64,000 nucleotides of DNA, taken from positions 124,001 through 188,000 of the forward strand of contig OY970383.1 in NCBI GenBank assembly GCA_963719415.1, given 5' to 3'. This document shows, piece after piece, positions 26,305-35,257 of this stretch (position 1 is the stretch's first letter; every line of letters begins with the position of its first letter). The stretch comes from JAPLIS01 sp963719415. Its GTDB lineage: Bacteria; Babelota; Babeliae; Babelales; Vermiphilaceae. The notes under the pieces are model-generated. The model saw nothing but the letters and a program-made list of their open reading frames with translations, was not told the DNA's origin and searched no databases. A program made the translations under genes and the position numbers.

Positions 26305-27054
26305 TTACGCATCTTGCTTACTCTCTTCTTCCTGTGCTTTTTTTTGTAAAAATTGCATTAAAAGCTCTACCATACCTTGATCACCTGTTTTAGCGGCAAT
26401 GGACTTAGCAAGATCGAATGCCGAAGGTCCATTATCTACCTCCAATACCATGCCCTGTCCATATTCCCAATTGCTAAGGCATAACTGAGGATCAGCGCCA
26501 AGAGCAAAAAGAAATTTTGCAAATTCAGTATCTCCATTCAAAACAGCACTGTGCAATAGAGAATATCTTTTCATTAAATATGAATCATAAAAGACCTTAT
26601 TTTCAATCCACACAGATAATCCAGAATACTCCTTCACCATAGAAAGAGAATTATTAATAGAAAAAGAATTATCACCATTGATGCTTCCAAAATATTTTAA
26701 TTGGTTCAAAAATCCAAAAGCTCTTTGAGCCGTAGCAACATCTCTATTCTCAATTGCAATCTTCATTAACGGACCCAATAAACGTAATTTTTTACGTTCT
26801 AGTTCTATTTGTGCTTCAAGAGTTATTGCTTGCCTTTGCTCTTCGACAAGTTGATCTTGCGTTAACTTCTCTAACTGCGCCCACCGCGATTGCGTTACCA
26901 GCGAATAAGGTAACCATTCGTTTTCTCTAAGGCTTGAATACTGACGCCAACCACGCATACTTGAAAGCGGTTCAATCGCGCCAAATACATAAATCGTAGC
27001 TCCAAACATTAGATATAAAGCAAAAACAAAAAAGCTTATTTTTTTAACAATCAT
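26305..27054 (-). CDS. Secreted ankyrin-like paralogue C
   Basis: This 249-residue copy has a signal peptide (1-25), a tryptophan-containing N-terminal part, a helical middle and ankyrin-like segments with YSLLHSAVLNGDTEFAKFLFALGADPQLCL and GPSAFDLAKSIAAKTGDQGMVELLMQFL (about 170-240). It is the most divergent of the trio and lies first in the transcription direction. All three are separated by 90-145 nt with no strong terminator between them, so they may be one transcript. Confidence 0.78.
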   Translation of the reverse strand: MIVKKISFFVFALYLMFGATIYVFGAIEPLSSMRGWRQYSSLRENEWLPYSLVTQSRWAQLEKLTQDQLVEEQRQAITLEAQIELERKKLRLLGPLMKIAIENRDVATAQRAFGFLNQLKYFGSINGDNSFSINNSLSMVKEYSGLSVWIENKVFYDSYLMKRYSLLHSAVLNGDTEFAKFLFALGADPQLCLSNWEYGQGMVLEVDNGPSAFDLAKSIAAKTGDQGMVELLMQFLQKKAQEEESKQDA

Positions 27055-27290
27055 TGCCTATCCTTATTTTTTAATTATAGTACAAAAAATATAAGGGCAA
27101 TATAACATATGCGTATGCCTATAGTCACTAGATTTTTATGATAACTAACCTGCTTCTACAAAAACAAGTTGTTTCAGTCAGAAATTTTTACTAGGAAAAC
27201 ACAGCTTAATGCTGGTATAATAGAATAAATAGCTAATAAAAAAATAGTATACAATCAATACAGAGTAGGTAAACATAAGGGCTTTTTAGC

Positions 27291-27965
27291 ATGAATATCA
27301 AAAAAATAGGCGTATTTGCAGTATTTGCAAGTCGATTAACATTCTTAACCTTAATTTGTAGCAGCTTTAGCCATCTTATGGCTAGTTTAAACCAGCAAGC
27401 CCCCGTTCAGAAAAAATTATATAGATCATCTGAAAAAAAGATTGCGCCGAAAACAGCAAAAGAAGGGGATGAAAAGGCAGAATATCAAAACTTATCTTAT
27501 ATGAATCAAAAATTCCACGATTTTGCCAACGCTCTATTTTTTTATGACACACGTTTAAAAACAGCTCAAACTACCTTGAAAGAATGGCAAAACTGTCAAA
27601 ACACTGGCAGCTGCGATGGGCTAACAGATAGGGAATTGGAAAAAAAAATAGAACTACTAAAAATAAAAATAGATGAACTTATTGAAGACAAAAATCGTAT
27701 AGTAACACTGCAAGATAGCTTCAGACAATATTGGTATATAATTGCCCCATTTATAGGAGGGGCTATAGGAGGAGCTATAGGAACTACAGCCATGTTAGCT
27801 AAACATAAAGCTGAAAAAGAAGCAGTCGACGCTGCTGCTTTAGAAGCTAAAGCTTATCATGCTAAAATAAAAGAAAATCAAGAAATAAAAGAAAATCAAG
27901 AAATAAAAGAGAATCAAGAAATACAAGATAAAATAAGAATATTTCGGCAGAGTTTTTTTACCTAA
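27291..27965 (+). CDS. Coiled-coil membrane or secreted protein with KENQEI repeats
   Basis: The 224-residue product has a hydrophobic N-terminal signal (about 10-32), a coiled-coil middle (about 75-150), a glycine-rich transmembrane helix (FIGGAIGGAIGTTAMLA, about 153-170) and a C-terminal tail of three perfect 6-residue repeats (KENQEI). The tail is encoded by three tandem 18-nt units near 27870-27925. No domain is recognised. It is likely an envelope protein with two membrane contacts. Confidence 0.65.
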   Translation: MNIKKIGVFAVFASRLTFLTLICSSFSHLMASLNQQAPVQKKLYRSSEKKIAPKTAKEGDEKAEYQNLSYMNQKFHDFANALFFYDTRLKTAQTTLKEWQNCQNTGSCDGLTDRELEKKIELLKIKIDELIEDKNRIVTLQDSFRQYWYIIAPFIGGAIGGAIGTTAMLAKHKAEKEAVDAAALEAKAYHAKIKENQEIKENQEIKENQEIQDKIRIFRQSFFT

Positions 27966-28058
27966 TAACGAATAAGCTAATTTATACTTGTTTTTTAACT
28001 AAACAAGTGGGGCTTGAAGCAAGCTGGACTCTATAAAATAAACAAAAAATATAAAATA

Positions 28059-28133
28059 TGGCTGGGGCGGAAGGATTCGAACCTCCGTATGACTGGACCA
28101 AAACCAGTTGCCTTACCGCTTGGCTACGCCCCA
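28059..28133 (-). tRNA. tRNA-Gln (anticodon TTG)
   Basis: The minus strand folds as a complete tRNA of 75 nt. The acceptor TGGGGCG pairs with CGCCCCA; discriminator G and an encoded CCA follow. The anticodon arm is ACTGG-TTTTGGT-CCAGT with anticodon TTG, and the T arm is GGAGG-TTCGAAT-CCTTC. U1 instead of G1 is normal for tRNA-Gln. Confidence 0.96.
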
Positions 28134-28220
28134 AAAAAACTCAATAAATATCAAAACAAATCTTTTACACAGATTATTATTTTAAAATAAATAATCTATC
28201 AAAATATCACCTGTTTTATC

Positions 28221-28490
28221 CTAAAAAGTATGAGTCTGAATAGTTCTATTATACTCATCAATAACACCCTGCTCAATTTTAGTTCTCATTTCAATATTAA
28301 GCGGATGAGCGATGTCTCTAAAAGAACCATCTTTACGTTTGCGAGATGGCATCGATACAAAAAGACTTTTTTGCCCTTCTATAACTTTTAAATCTCGAAC
28401 TATGAAACAATCATCAAAAATAATTGTTGCATAAGCTTTCAAACGACCTTCATCTTTAGTTGGAAAAACTTTTATCTCCGTTATTTCCAT
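28221..28490 (-). CDS. spoVG: SpoVG-family RNA/DNA-binding regulator
   Basis: This 89-residue protein is a full SpoVG: MEITEIKVFPTKDEGRLKAYATIIFDDCFIVRDLKVIEG, then LFVSMPSRKRKDGSFRDIAHPLN. Family members bind nucleic acid, regulate septation, virulence or cell-wall genes in Firmicutes and spirochaetes, and are conserved outside spore-formers. Here it precedes rsmH-murF cell-wall genes on the same strand side (it lies downstream of rsmH, 110 nt), which suits a division-related role. Confidence 0.95.
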   Translation of the reverse strand: MEITEIKVFPTKDEGRLKAYATIIFDDCFIVRDLKVIEGQKSLFVSMPSRKRKDGSFRDIAHPLNIEMRTKIEQGVIDEYNRTIQTHTF

Positions 28491-28599
28491 AATTCTACCT
28501 TTAGAGATATCTCTATCTCTATTTTAGTTGCTTTACCCTACTCTCACCGATAATCAGTAATAAATTTAAAGATAACGTGACCTTTTGTCAAACTTTTTT

Positions 28600-29565
28600 T
28601 CACTTTTTTCGTATTTCCGCCGCTCGCAACCGAGCTGACCTGCATGAAGCATTGGTCATTAGCTCATCTTCGCTTGCTACAACCACCTTTTTTGTAACAA
28701 TATCCAAAAGACCTTTCTCGTGATCTTCACGAAAAACCGATTTCACTATTCTGTCTTCAAGAGAATGAAAACTGATGCACACAAGACGTCCTCCGCGATC
28801 AGACAAAAGCTGTACGCTTGCAGCTAAAAAAGACTCGATATTATCCAATTCTCTATTAACATACATACGCAATGCCTGAAAGACTCTCGTCGCGGGATGT
28901 ATCGTTTTATGCTTTGCTTGATGACGTTTTTTAGGTACCGCCCTTACTACAAGAGCTGCTAGCTGGGTTGTTGTTTCAATGCTCTTTTTTCTACGTTCTT
29001 GCACCAACAGTTCAACTATCTCTTTTGCATAACGCTCCTGCCCTAGTTGCCAAAAAATTTCACGTAACTTTTCAGGCTCACCAGAATTAATTAATTCTTT
29101 TGCAGTAGTATGATAATGAGAACGAGACATCCGCATATCAAGATCTGTTTCTCGATAAATAGAGAAACCAGGTTGTTGCAAAATCTGAATTTGGGAAGTA
29201 CCAAAATCAGCTAAAATACCATCAATATGTTTTATTTTCTCTTTTTTTACAATTTTATATAAATGAGCAAAAGAGCCCCAAACCAATTTCAATCGACCTT
29301 CATACATTTCTTCTAAGGGAATACCATATGTCTCTAGTGCTGAATTGTCCCAATCTAATGCTATTACCTGTGCCGTTGGTTCAGCATCTAACAACGCTCG
29401 CGTATGGCCACCAGTTCCAAACGTAACATCCAAATAGACGCCACCAGGCTTAAGATCCATATACTGTATTACTTCGTTCACCAATACGGGCTTATGAAGA
29501 ACCTGCGTGCCTTCTGACTCATTTGGTACAGACTCATCTGTTTCGAAAATAAATTCTTCTTTCAT
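28600..29565 (-). CDS. rsmH: 16S rRNA m4C1402 methyltransferase RsmH
   Basis: The 321-residue product has the SAM-binding motif YLDVTFGTGGHTRALLD (res. about 44-60), the ILADFGTSQIQI block, DLDMRMS, and CISFHSLEDRIVKSVFR near the C-terminus. RsmH methylates N4 of C1402 in the ribosomal P site and usually heads the mra/dcw cluster, consistent with murF and ftsK nearby. MraZ and FtsL are not adjacent. Length is normal. Confidence 0.96.
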   Translation of the reverse strand: MKEEFIFETDESVPNESEGTQVLHKPVLVNEVIQYMDLKPGGVYLDVTFGTGGHTRALLDAEPTAQVIALDWDNSALETYGIPLEEMYEGRLKLVWGSFAHLYKIVKKEKIKHIDGILADFGTSQIQILQQPGFSIYRETDLDMRMSRSHYHTTAKELINSGEPEKLREIFWQLGQERYAKEIVELLVQERRKKSIETTTQLAALVVRAVPKKRHQAKHKTIHPATRVFQALRMYVNRELDNIESFLAASVQLLSDRGGRLVCISFHSLEDRIVKSVFREDHEKGLLDIVTKKVVVASEDELMTNASCRSARLRAAEIRKK

Positions 29566-29616
29566 GTATCTCTAACTACCTATATAAACATAACCACAAT
29601 ATTCTATCTATAGTAA

Positions 29617-29645
29617 TTAACTTGCCGGGGTTCCCGGCAAGTTAA
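29617..29645 (-). terminator. Hairpin between murF and rsmH
   Basis: TTAACTTGCCGGG and its perfect complement (13 bp) enclose GTT. It is strong but lacks a clear U-run on the minus strand, so it may attenuate rather than stop transcription. Confidence 0.65.
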
Positions 29646-29671
29646 AGTAAATCACTTTATTTTATTTTTAT

Positions 29672-31066
29672 CTATTTTGTTACAAATTTTTTTACTAAAT
29701 TCGTCAATCCTACGCCATTCGATCCTTTTACCAAGACAACAACATCTGTTGATCTATATGCTTCAAACAAATCTGCTGCATCTTGCCACGAAGAAACTAA
29801 TTCAACCGGAAGAAAGTTTGGTGCTGTTTTTTTAGTCCACTTCACCAAATCTCCCACTAAAATAACTTTTTTCAACGAAGGCACTTTGTTCAAAAAACGA
29901 CCTAACTGCCTATGCCAAAATGAACTATCAGCTCCTAATTCAAGCATATCTCCCAGTATAGCAATTTTTGGCATTTCCGTTTTAATTTTCTGGAACGCTA
30001 AAAGAGCTGCTTTCATACTTTCAGGATTTGCATTGTAACAATCATCAATTAGTATACCTTTACTATCGGTCAATGTACAGGCTTCAAATCGTTGAGCTAC
30101 CACCACAGGCTCTTGTATCCCCTGTAAAATACTTGCTAAAGGAATACCGAGCAGATATGTCGCCGCAACTGCTGCAAGCGAATTAAATATAACCCCTGCA
30201 TGAAGATTATTAATTTTAATCGGATACTTTTGTTGATATATTTTTAAAACAAAATTAATATGCGAACTCGTGATAACAATTTTGCGAGCTTGAATTTGAT
30301 TGATCGTTTTTGATCCAAATTTCAAAATAGGATGCTTATAAGAAACCTGTGAAAGCAATGATTGATCTCCGTTCACTATTCCTATACTCTTTTCAGAAAA
30401 ATGAGAAAAAAGAGAACGTTTTTCAAAAGAAATATCTTGCAAAGATCCCAAGCCTTCCATGTGCGCATGCCCAACATTGGTAACAATAGCATAAGTAGGT
30501 CGTAAGAGTGCTGCTATTTTTTCCATCTCTCCACGCTTATTGACTCCTACTTCAAAAATAGCTCCCTCATGCACATTCTTCATCCGTAATATATTAAGAG
30601 CGACTCCTAAGATCGTGTTCTGATTACCTTGTGATGCAAAATAAGTTTTACCACTTAACCGCACAATATGTGCTATTAATTCTTTGGTAGATGTTTTACC
30701 CACCGATCCCGTAATGGCCAGAATAGGATAATCAAAAAAAGTACGCCATGCATATGCTAGCTGCAGTAGCGCCTGTAACGGATCAGGAGCGGTTACAATG
30801 AATGCATTTTGCCAAATCTTTTTATCTTTCAAAGACAATATCTCATGCTCTTTGCCAGCTGCTATAATCGCACCAGCAGCTCCATTCTTTAAAGCAGAAA
30901 TAACGTGGCTATGGCCATCTACACGCTCACCAGACAATGCAACAAAAATGTCTCCTTTTTGTATAGTACGAGAATCTACTGAAAAATTTACATTAACGGG
31001 GCATATGCCATATAAAATTGATACACCGGGTACTGTGTTTTGTATAAAATGTGCGTCAAACGGCAT
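29672..31066 (-). CDS. murF: UDP-MurNAc-tripeptide D-alanyl-D-alanine ligase MurF
   Basis: This 464-residue cytoplasmic ligase attaches D-Ala-D-Ala to the peptidoglycan precursor. Order of features: N-terminal substrate domain with VDSRTIQKGDIFVALSGERVDGH (res. about 31-53), the ATP-binding loop AITGSVGKTSTKE (about 117-129), NQNTILGVALNILR, then DDCYNANPESMKAAL in the C-terminal Mur ligase domain. Length is normal. It indicates that this organism still makes peptidoglycan precursors. Genes murE, mraY and murD are not in the window. Confidence 0.95.
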   Translation of the reverse strand: MPFDAHFIQNTVPGVSILYGICPVNVNFSVDSRTIQKGDIFVALSGERVDGHSHVISALKNGAAGAIIAAGKEHEILSLKDKKIWQNAFIVTAPDPLQALLQLAYAWRTFFDYPILAITGSVGKTSTKELIAHIVRLSGKTYFASQGNQNTILGVALNILRMKNVHEGAIFEVGVNKRGEMEKIAALLRPTYAIVTNVGHAHMEGLGSLQDISFEKRSLFSHFSEKSIGIVNGDQSLLSQVSYKHPILKFGSKTINQIQARKIVITSSHINFVLKIYQQKYPIKINNLHAGVIFNSLAAVAATYLLGIPLASILQGIQEPVVVAQRFEACTLTDSKGILIDDCYNANPESMKAALLAFQKIKTEMPKIAILGDMLELGADSSFWHRQLGRFLNKVPSLKKVILVGDLVKWTKKTAPNFLPVELVSSWQDAADLFEAYRSTDVVVLVKGSNGVGLTNLVKKFVTK

Positions 31067-31095
31067 TGAAAATTCCTATATTAATTGAAAATACA

Positions 31096-31135
31096 CTACT
31101 ACTTTTATTCTATCACTACTGCTTTTATTCTATCA
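31096..31135. repeat. 20-bp tandem duplication
   Basis: CTACTACTTTTATTCTATCA is followed directly by CTACTGCTTTTATTCTATCA. It lies just upstream of murF, in its leader or promoter area. The whole 31067-31569 spacer otherwise holds only the fragment and hairpin listed below. Confidence 0.85.
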
Positions 31136-31341
31136 CGCACTTCTATTTTTTATCTTAAACCAAAGTTATACAGACAAATAGCAAAATAGAATCAATTTCT
31201 ATCGTTTACAATACTATTTATAATACTATAAATAATAGAATAATGCTGATCTTATCAGAGAAAAAATGTCTTTTTTTTGTAAATTTGTCAAGAAATACAT
31301 AAGTATATAATAAACACAGAGAGATTGGGAAAAAAAATTAA

Positions 31342-31524
31342 CAAAAAAAGATAGGTTTTAGAATTCTATCTGCTATAGATCTAACCAAGCCATTAGATAC
31401 CGAAAAAGAGTATAATTTTTTAACCCCTAAAAAATCTAAACAAAATATTTTGCCCATAATTATACCAGTTTCAGTTAATGACGGTGAATATAGTTTGCAT
31501 GTTATCGCCCCCCTTCGGGGGTGA
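31342..31524 (+). pseudogene. Possible coding remnant without start codon
   Basis: Sixty codons are open on the plus strand and read like protein (with DLTKPLDTEKEYNFLTP and IIIPVSVNDGEYSLHVIAP), but there is no ATG, GTG or TTG start after the preceding stop. The stop codon falls in a terminator hairpin. It may be the 3' end of a decayed gene close to the IS element. No family is recognised. Confidence 0.3.
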
Positions 31525-31528
31525 TAAC
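31501..31528 (+). terminator. GC-clamp hairpin before the IS element
   Basis: GTTATCGCCCCC pairs with GGGGGTGATAAC (12 bp, one G-U) around CTTC, followed about 8 nt later by CTTTTTC. Probably a terminator left by the lost gene upstream. Confidence 0.7.
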
Positions 31529-31569
31529 ATATATCTCTTTTTCATTACTATCTAGTGAAATTAATATTA

Positions 31570-32468
31570 GACTTCTTTTGAAACCATCTAAAGCTCATAA
31601 TTATAGATCCCAGCAATAAGGTTAAATCTTAATCCAAAGCGCTTTCTTCGATTGCGATATTTGTCAGCAATAATTTTAAAGCGCTTGAGACGGCTAAATA
31701 TATGCTCATTTAAAACTCTTTCGCTGGAAATCTTTCGATTGTTTTTTTTTCTTCTAAGGTCAATGGTCGCTTTTTACTTTTTTTTTTCGCCATTAAAGTA
31801 TTTGCATGCAGCTTCTGAAGTCCTTGGTAGCCTGTATCAGTTAATGATGTAATATTAGGCATGAACTTTACTCCAGATTCTTTGAAAACTCTAAAATCAT
31901 GAGTTTTCCCTTTCGCAAAATTAGTACAAATAATTTTTTGTGTTTTTTTATCAGCGATAAGTTGTGTTTTTAACGTATGTTTTTTCTTTTTGCCTGAGTA
32001 GAATTGGCGTTGTTTTTTTTTGGTCTTTCAATTGGAGACTCAGCTACATCCATAAGAATAACTTCAAATTCATGGTCGCTTTTAAGAAGTGCCTTTTTTC
32101 CTGGCAATCTAAATTCTTTATTTGAAATAAGCGTATTTTCAATCCAGCGTATGCATTGAAAAGCAGCACTTTCACTTAAGCCATATGATGTCGCTATATG
32201 CAAATAAGTTCGATATTCACGCAAATATTCTAAGGCCATTAAAATTCTATCTTCTACAGAAAGTGAATTTGGTCTTCCCCCTTTTGCTTTTTTAACTCGT
32301 TCAGCCAACGTAATTACTTCCACCATTTTGGTAAATGTACTACGCTTTACCCCCGTAACTCTTCTAAAATTCTTATCATTTGTATTTTGTAAATTTGCAA
32401 ACTTCATAAACAATCTCCTTATGTTGAGTATGAAGTTTACTACATAATTTATAGTTTCAAAAGAAGTC
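31570..32468 (-). mobile_element. IS5-type insertion sequence (ISRpe1-like), 899 bp
   Basis: Perfect 15-bp terminal inverted repeats, GACTTCTTTTGAAAC at 31570-31584 and its complement at 32454-32468, bound the element. TA flanks both ends and may be the target duplication. The transposase occupies almost the entire interior on the minus strand. The right end lies two bases from the ftsK stop codon, so ftsK was spared. TIR identity suggests recent arrival or continued activity. Confidence 0.9.
31588..32407 (-). CDS. IS5-family DDE transposase, reading frame broken twice at A9 runs
   Basis: Start is ATG at 32407 (AAGGAG 7 nt upstream). Frame 1 (to 31970) gives the helix-turn-helix part and the first catalytic Asp segment (VILMDVAESPIERPKK). 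At an A9 run (about 32012-32020) a -1 shift leads to QFYSGKKKKHTLKTQLIAD, GKTHDFRVFKESG and LTDTGYQGL (second Asp). At another A9 run (about 31742-31750) a second -1 shift leads to NNRKISSERVLNEHIFSRLKRFKI (catalytic Glu region) and the stop at 31588. Both breaks need the same correction of one extra A, so programmed frameshifting or polymerase slippage is possible; simple decay is the alternative. Confidence 0.85.
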
Positions 32469-32470
32469 TA

Positions 32471-34861
32471 TTATTTGATAACATGACGAGTCTTTGAACC
32501 GTTATGGGGCATAATACGTCCTGTTTTTTCTAACTGTTCTATAATACGCGCAGAACGATTATACCCTATATTAAATTTTCTCTGTAACAACGATATAGAG
32601 ACGGCATCAATTTCATCCAAAAAATGGAGTATACTCTGAAACAGCATATCGTCTTTTTCGCCAAAAGTTTGAGTATGCGCAGTCGCCATCTCTTGCGCTA
32701 TATGTATATATTCAACACCAGACTGAGATCTAATAAAATTAGTGACATACGCGATTTCTGCATCAGAGACATAAGCGCCATGAACTCGCTGTAATGTTGC
32801 AGTTGTTGAGTCCAAAAAAAGCATGTCTCCTTTGCCCAATAACGCATCCGCGCCACCCGTATCCAGAATAGTACGTGAATCAATACGTGACGTGACTCGA
32901 AACGATATTCTGCTCGGGAAATTAACTTTAATAGAACCAGTAATAACATCCACTGAAGGTCGCTGAGTAGCCACCACAAGATGAATGCCTGCCGCTCGGG
33001 CCATCTGGGTAATACGAGCAATACTCTCTTCTACTTCTTTGCCAACCATAATCATAAGATCAGCTAACTCATCAATAACAAGCACAATAAAAGGCATACG
33101 TTCATGTTTTTTATCTGTATCTTCTTGATTCTTATCAAGCATATTTTTATCTATGAAAGCATTATAATCAAAAATATTTCGCGCTCCCACTGTTGCCATC
33201 AGAGCATAACGCTTATCCATATTCAATGCTAACCATTTTAAAACCGGAATCGCTTCTCGCGTATCGGTTATAATAGGTAAAAGAAGATGAGCAATGTGCT
33301 CATATGCAGTAAATTCGAGCCGCTTAGGGTCTATAAGAATTAACTTTAATTCATCGGGTTTGCGTGCACATAAAAGACTAATCAACATGGCATTTAAAGC
33401 AACAGATTTACCAGATCCTGTTGATCCAGCAATTAACAGATGGGGCATATGAGCAAGATCAACAACTACTGCTTTGCCGACCGTATTTTGTCCTAAAATA
33501 AGCGGCAACCAATAAGCAGATTTTTTATATTCTGGCGCATGAAGGGTATCTGCAAAAAGAACATTGGTTCGCTCTTTATTGGCAACTTCAAAACCCACAA
33601 GAGATCGGCCAGGAATGGGGGCTAAAATGCGAACACTATGCGCTGTGAGCGCCATCGCAAGATCATCTGCCATTGCTACAATTTTACTCAATTTTGCGTT
33701 AATATCTGGTTCATATTCAAAAAGCGTCACCAGCGGGCCACGCTTAATGCCAACAACCTTACCCTGAATACCAAATCGTTCTAATTTTTCTTCTAATAAT
33801 CGAGCACGTTTATCCAGATCATCGGCTTTAAGTACATCAGTAAAATCCATTTTTTTTTGCACAAAAAAAGATCGATCCGGCAGCTCATATACGCGAGTGA
33901 CACACTTATTTTGCTTATTACTATTTTGATCATGCTTATTATTATTCTCTCTCTTATCGGTATTATTTCTAATACTATCACCCATACTATTACTCATACT
34001 ATTACTCATATTATTACCCATACTATTACTCATATTATTATTACTCATAGTATCACGAGCGCTATTTATCCCCTTATCTCTAAAACTATTTCTAAACAAA
34101 TCGGCTTCGATCCGATCATGATTATACTGCTCTTGATCATGGTCTGGTACTATAAACACGATCTCATCAAAAAGAGAGGTCTGCAATAGAGAAACTAATA
34201 TCTGTTTTATCCCACCAAGCAAAGCACCAATCTGAGCTCCAACAAAATAGATCATACGCGTAATACCATTTTGGCGTACAAGCTGTCGTCTTATGAATAA
34301 TAGGCAAAATCGAGTATAGGCACCCAACTTCATAATACCGTTCATACAGGAAAATTTAAAAAGAATAATAAGACATATATAACATACAAGGTGTAAAAAA
34401 ATACATCCCCCAAACGGTTCAAAAAAGTAATAGAGAAGTTGCACAAACAGATCTCCGGCTATACCCCCCGGAAAATCTGACTGCCAAAAATCAATTTTAT
34501 ATATCCGACATAACGAAGCACCCACTAGAACAAAACACAATGACGCACCCAGACGATCTAGTTCATATTTATAAGAACGCTTTTTTTGAAGCATCAACAT
34601 ATACAAACAAATTAAACATGAAAAAATTAACAGAAAAGAAGCTGCGCCAAACATATATATACAAAAGGCTGCTGTGTATGCACCTGAAACACCAAACCAG
34701 TTTCGTACCGGGGTATCATGTTTAGTTGTATAATAAACCCAAGAGATATCTTGTTGAGAGTATGAGTAAAAAGAAAAAAAAATAAAAATGGTTAAACTCA
34801 CCAGAGAAACAAAAACTATTTCTCTTGCGTATGATTTTTTAAAATAGGCTTTTCGTATCAT
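32471..34861 (-). CDS. ftsK: DNA translocase FtsK/SpoIIIE
   Basis: This 796-residue protein has four N-terminal membrane helices (res. about 14-190), an unusual linker, and a RecA-like motor. Motor features: IAGSTGSGKSVALNAML (Walker A), LILIDPKRLEFTAY, VLVIDELADLMIMVGKEVEESI (Walker B), HLVVATQRPSVDVITGSIK, and a C-terminal winged helix (γ) with ISLLQRKFNIGYNRSARIIEQLE. FtsK pumps chromosome termini through the septum. The linker (about 262-318) is a Ser/Asn/Met tandem array (units like NNMSNSMG). The gene ends directly beside the IS right end. Confidence 0.95.
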   Translation of the reverse strand: MIRKAYFKKSYAREIVFVSLVSLTIFIFFSFYSYSQQDISWVYYTTKHDTPVRNWFGVSGAYTAAFCIYMFGAASFLLIFSCLICLYMLMLQKKRSYKYELDRLGASLCFVLVGASLCRIYKIDFWQSDFPGGIAGDLFVQLLYYFFEPFGGCIFLHLVCYICLIILFKFSCMNGIMKLGAYTRFCLLFIRRQLVRQNGITRMIYFVGAQIGALLGGIKQILVSLLQTSLFDEIVFIVPDHDQEQYNHDRIEADLFRNSFRDKGINSARDTMSNNNMSNSMGNNMSNSMSNSMGDSIRNNTDKRENNNKHDQNSNKQNKCVTRVYELPDRSFFVQKKMDFTDVLKADDLDKRARLLEEKLERFGIQGKVVGIKRGPLVTLFEYEPDINAKLSKIVAMADDLAMALTAHSVRILAPIPGRSLVGFEVANKERTNVLFADTLHAPEYKKSAYWLPLILGQNTVGKAVVVDLAHMPHLLIAGSTGSGKSVALNAMLISLLCARKPDELKLILIDPKRLEFTAYEHIAHLLLPIITDTREAIPVLKWLALNMDKRYALMATVGARNIFDYNAFIDKNMLDKNQEDTDKKHERMPFIVLVIDELADLMIMVGKEVEESIARITQMARAAGIHLVVATQRPSVDVITGSIKVNFPSRISFRVTSRIDSRTILDTGGADALLGKGDMLFLDSTTATLQRVHGAYVSDAEIAYVTNFIRSQSGVEYIHIAQEMATAHTQTFGEKDDMLFQSILHFLDEIDAVSISLLQRKFNIGYNRSARIIEQLEKTGRIMPHNGSKTRHVIK
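33985..34050. repeat. Tandem repeats coding the FtsK linker
   Basis: Degenerate 12-15-nt units of the type ATACTATTACTC repeat several times, coding Asn-Ser-Met units. Repeat length changes here stay in frame, so this linker could vary among strains. Confidence 0.8.
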
Positions 34862-35257
34862 TGACAGCCCCGCTATCTGTTACTTTGTTACGAGATGCTA
34901 TTATGTAATTAACTTATTTTTTATTTTTTTTAATATACCTGCTTTGCTGATAGCTTAACTATCCTGATTAACTATACTGCGAAGACCTATATAATTGCAA
35001 TAGATCAATAAAAACAAAAAAATATTTTAATTTTTATTCTAGTTTTATCTTTTTGTATTTCTACTAAAACTTATCGTCGCGAGAATATACGTGCACTTTT
35101 GATTATAAATTTTATCAGCATAAAAACGTTTAGATAAAATATTCTATCTCTATACAATTATTTGCTCTATCGTATATCATAATATCGTATATTATATATC
35201 ATGTGCATACTATAAAATTATTTATACTCTTTATTGCATAAGAGGGAGTTAATCAGC
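34862..35257. other. AT-rich divergent intergenic region
   Basis: About 396 bp between ftsK and the plus-strand OMP-like gene, which diverge. It has short repeated strings such as ATCGTATAT (about 35170-35200) and a TATAAA near 35211, but I see no gene, stable hairpin or clear -35 box. Confidence 0.5.

Noticed and set aside
33857..34189. Plus-strand Ile/Thr-rich ORF opposite ftsK
   Set aside because: It is the shadow of the ftsK linker repeats in the opposite strand.
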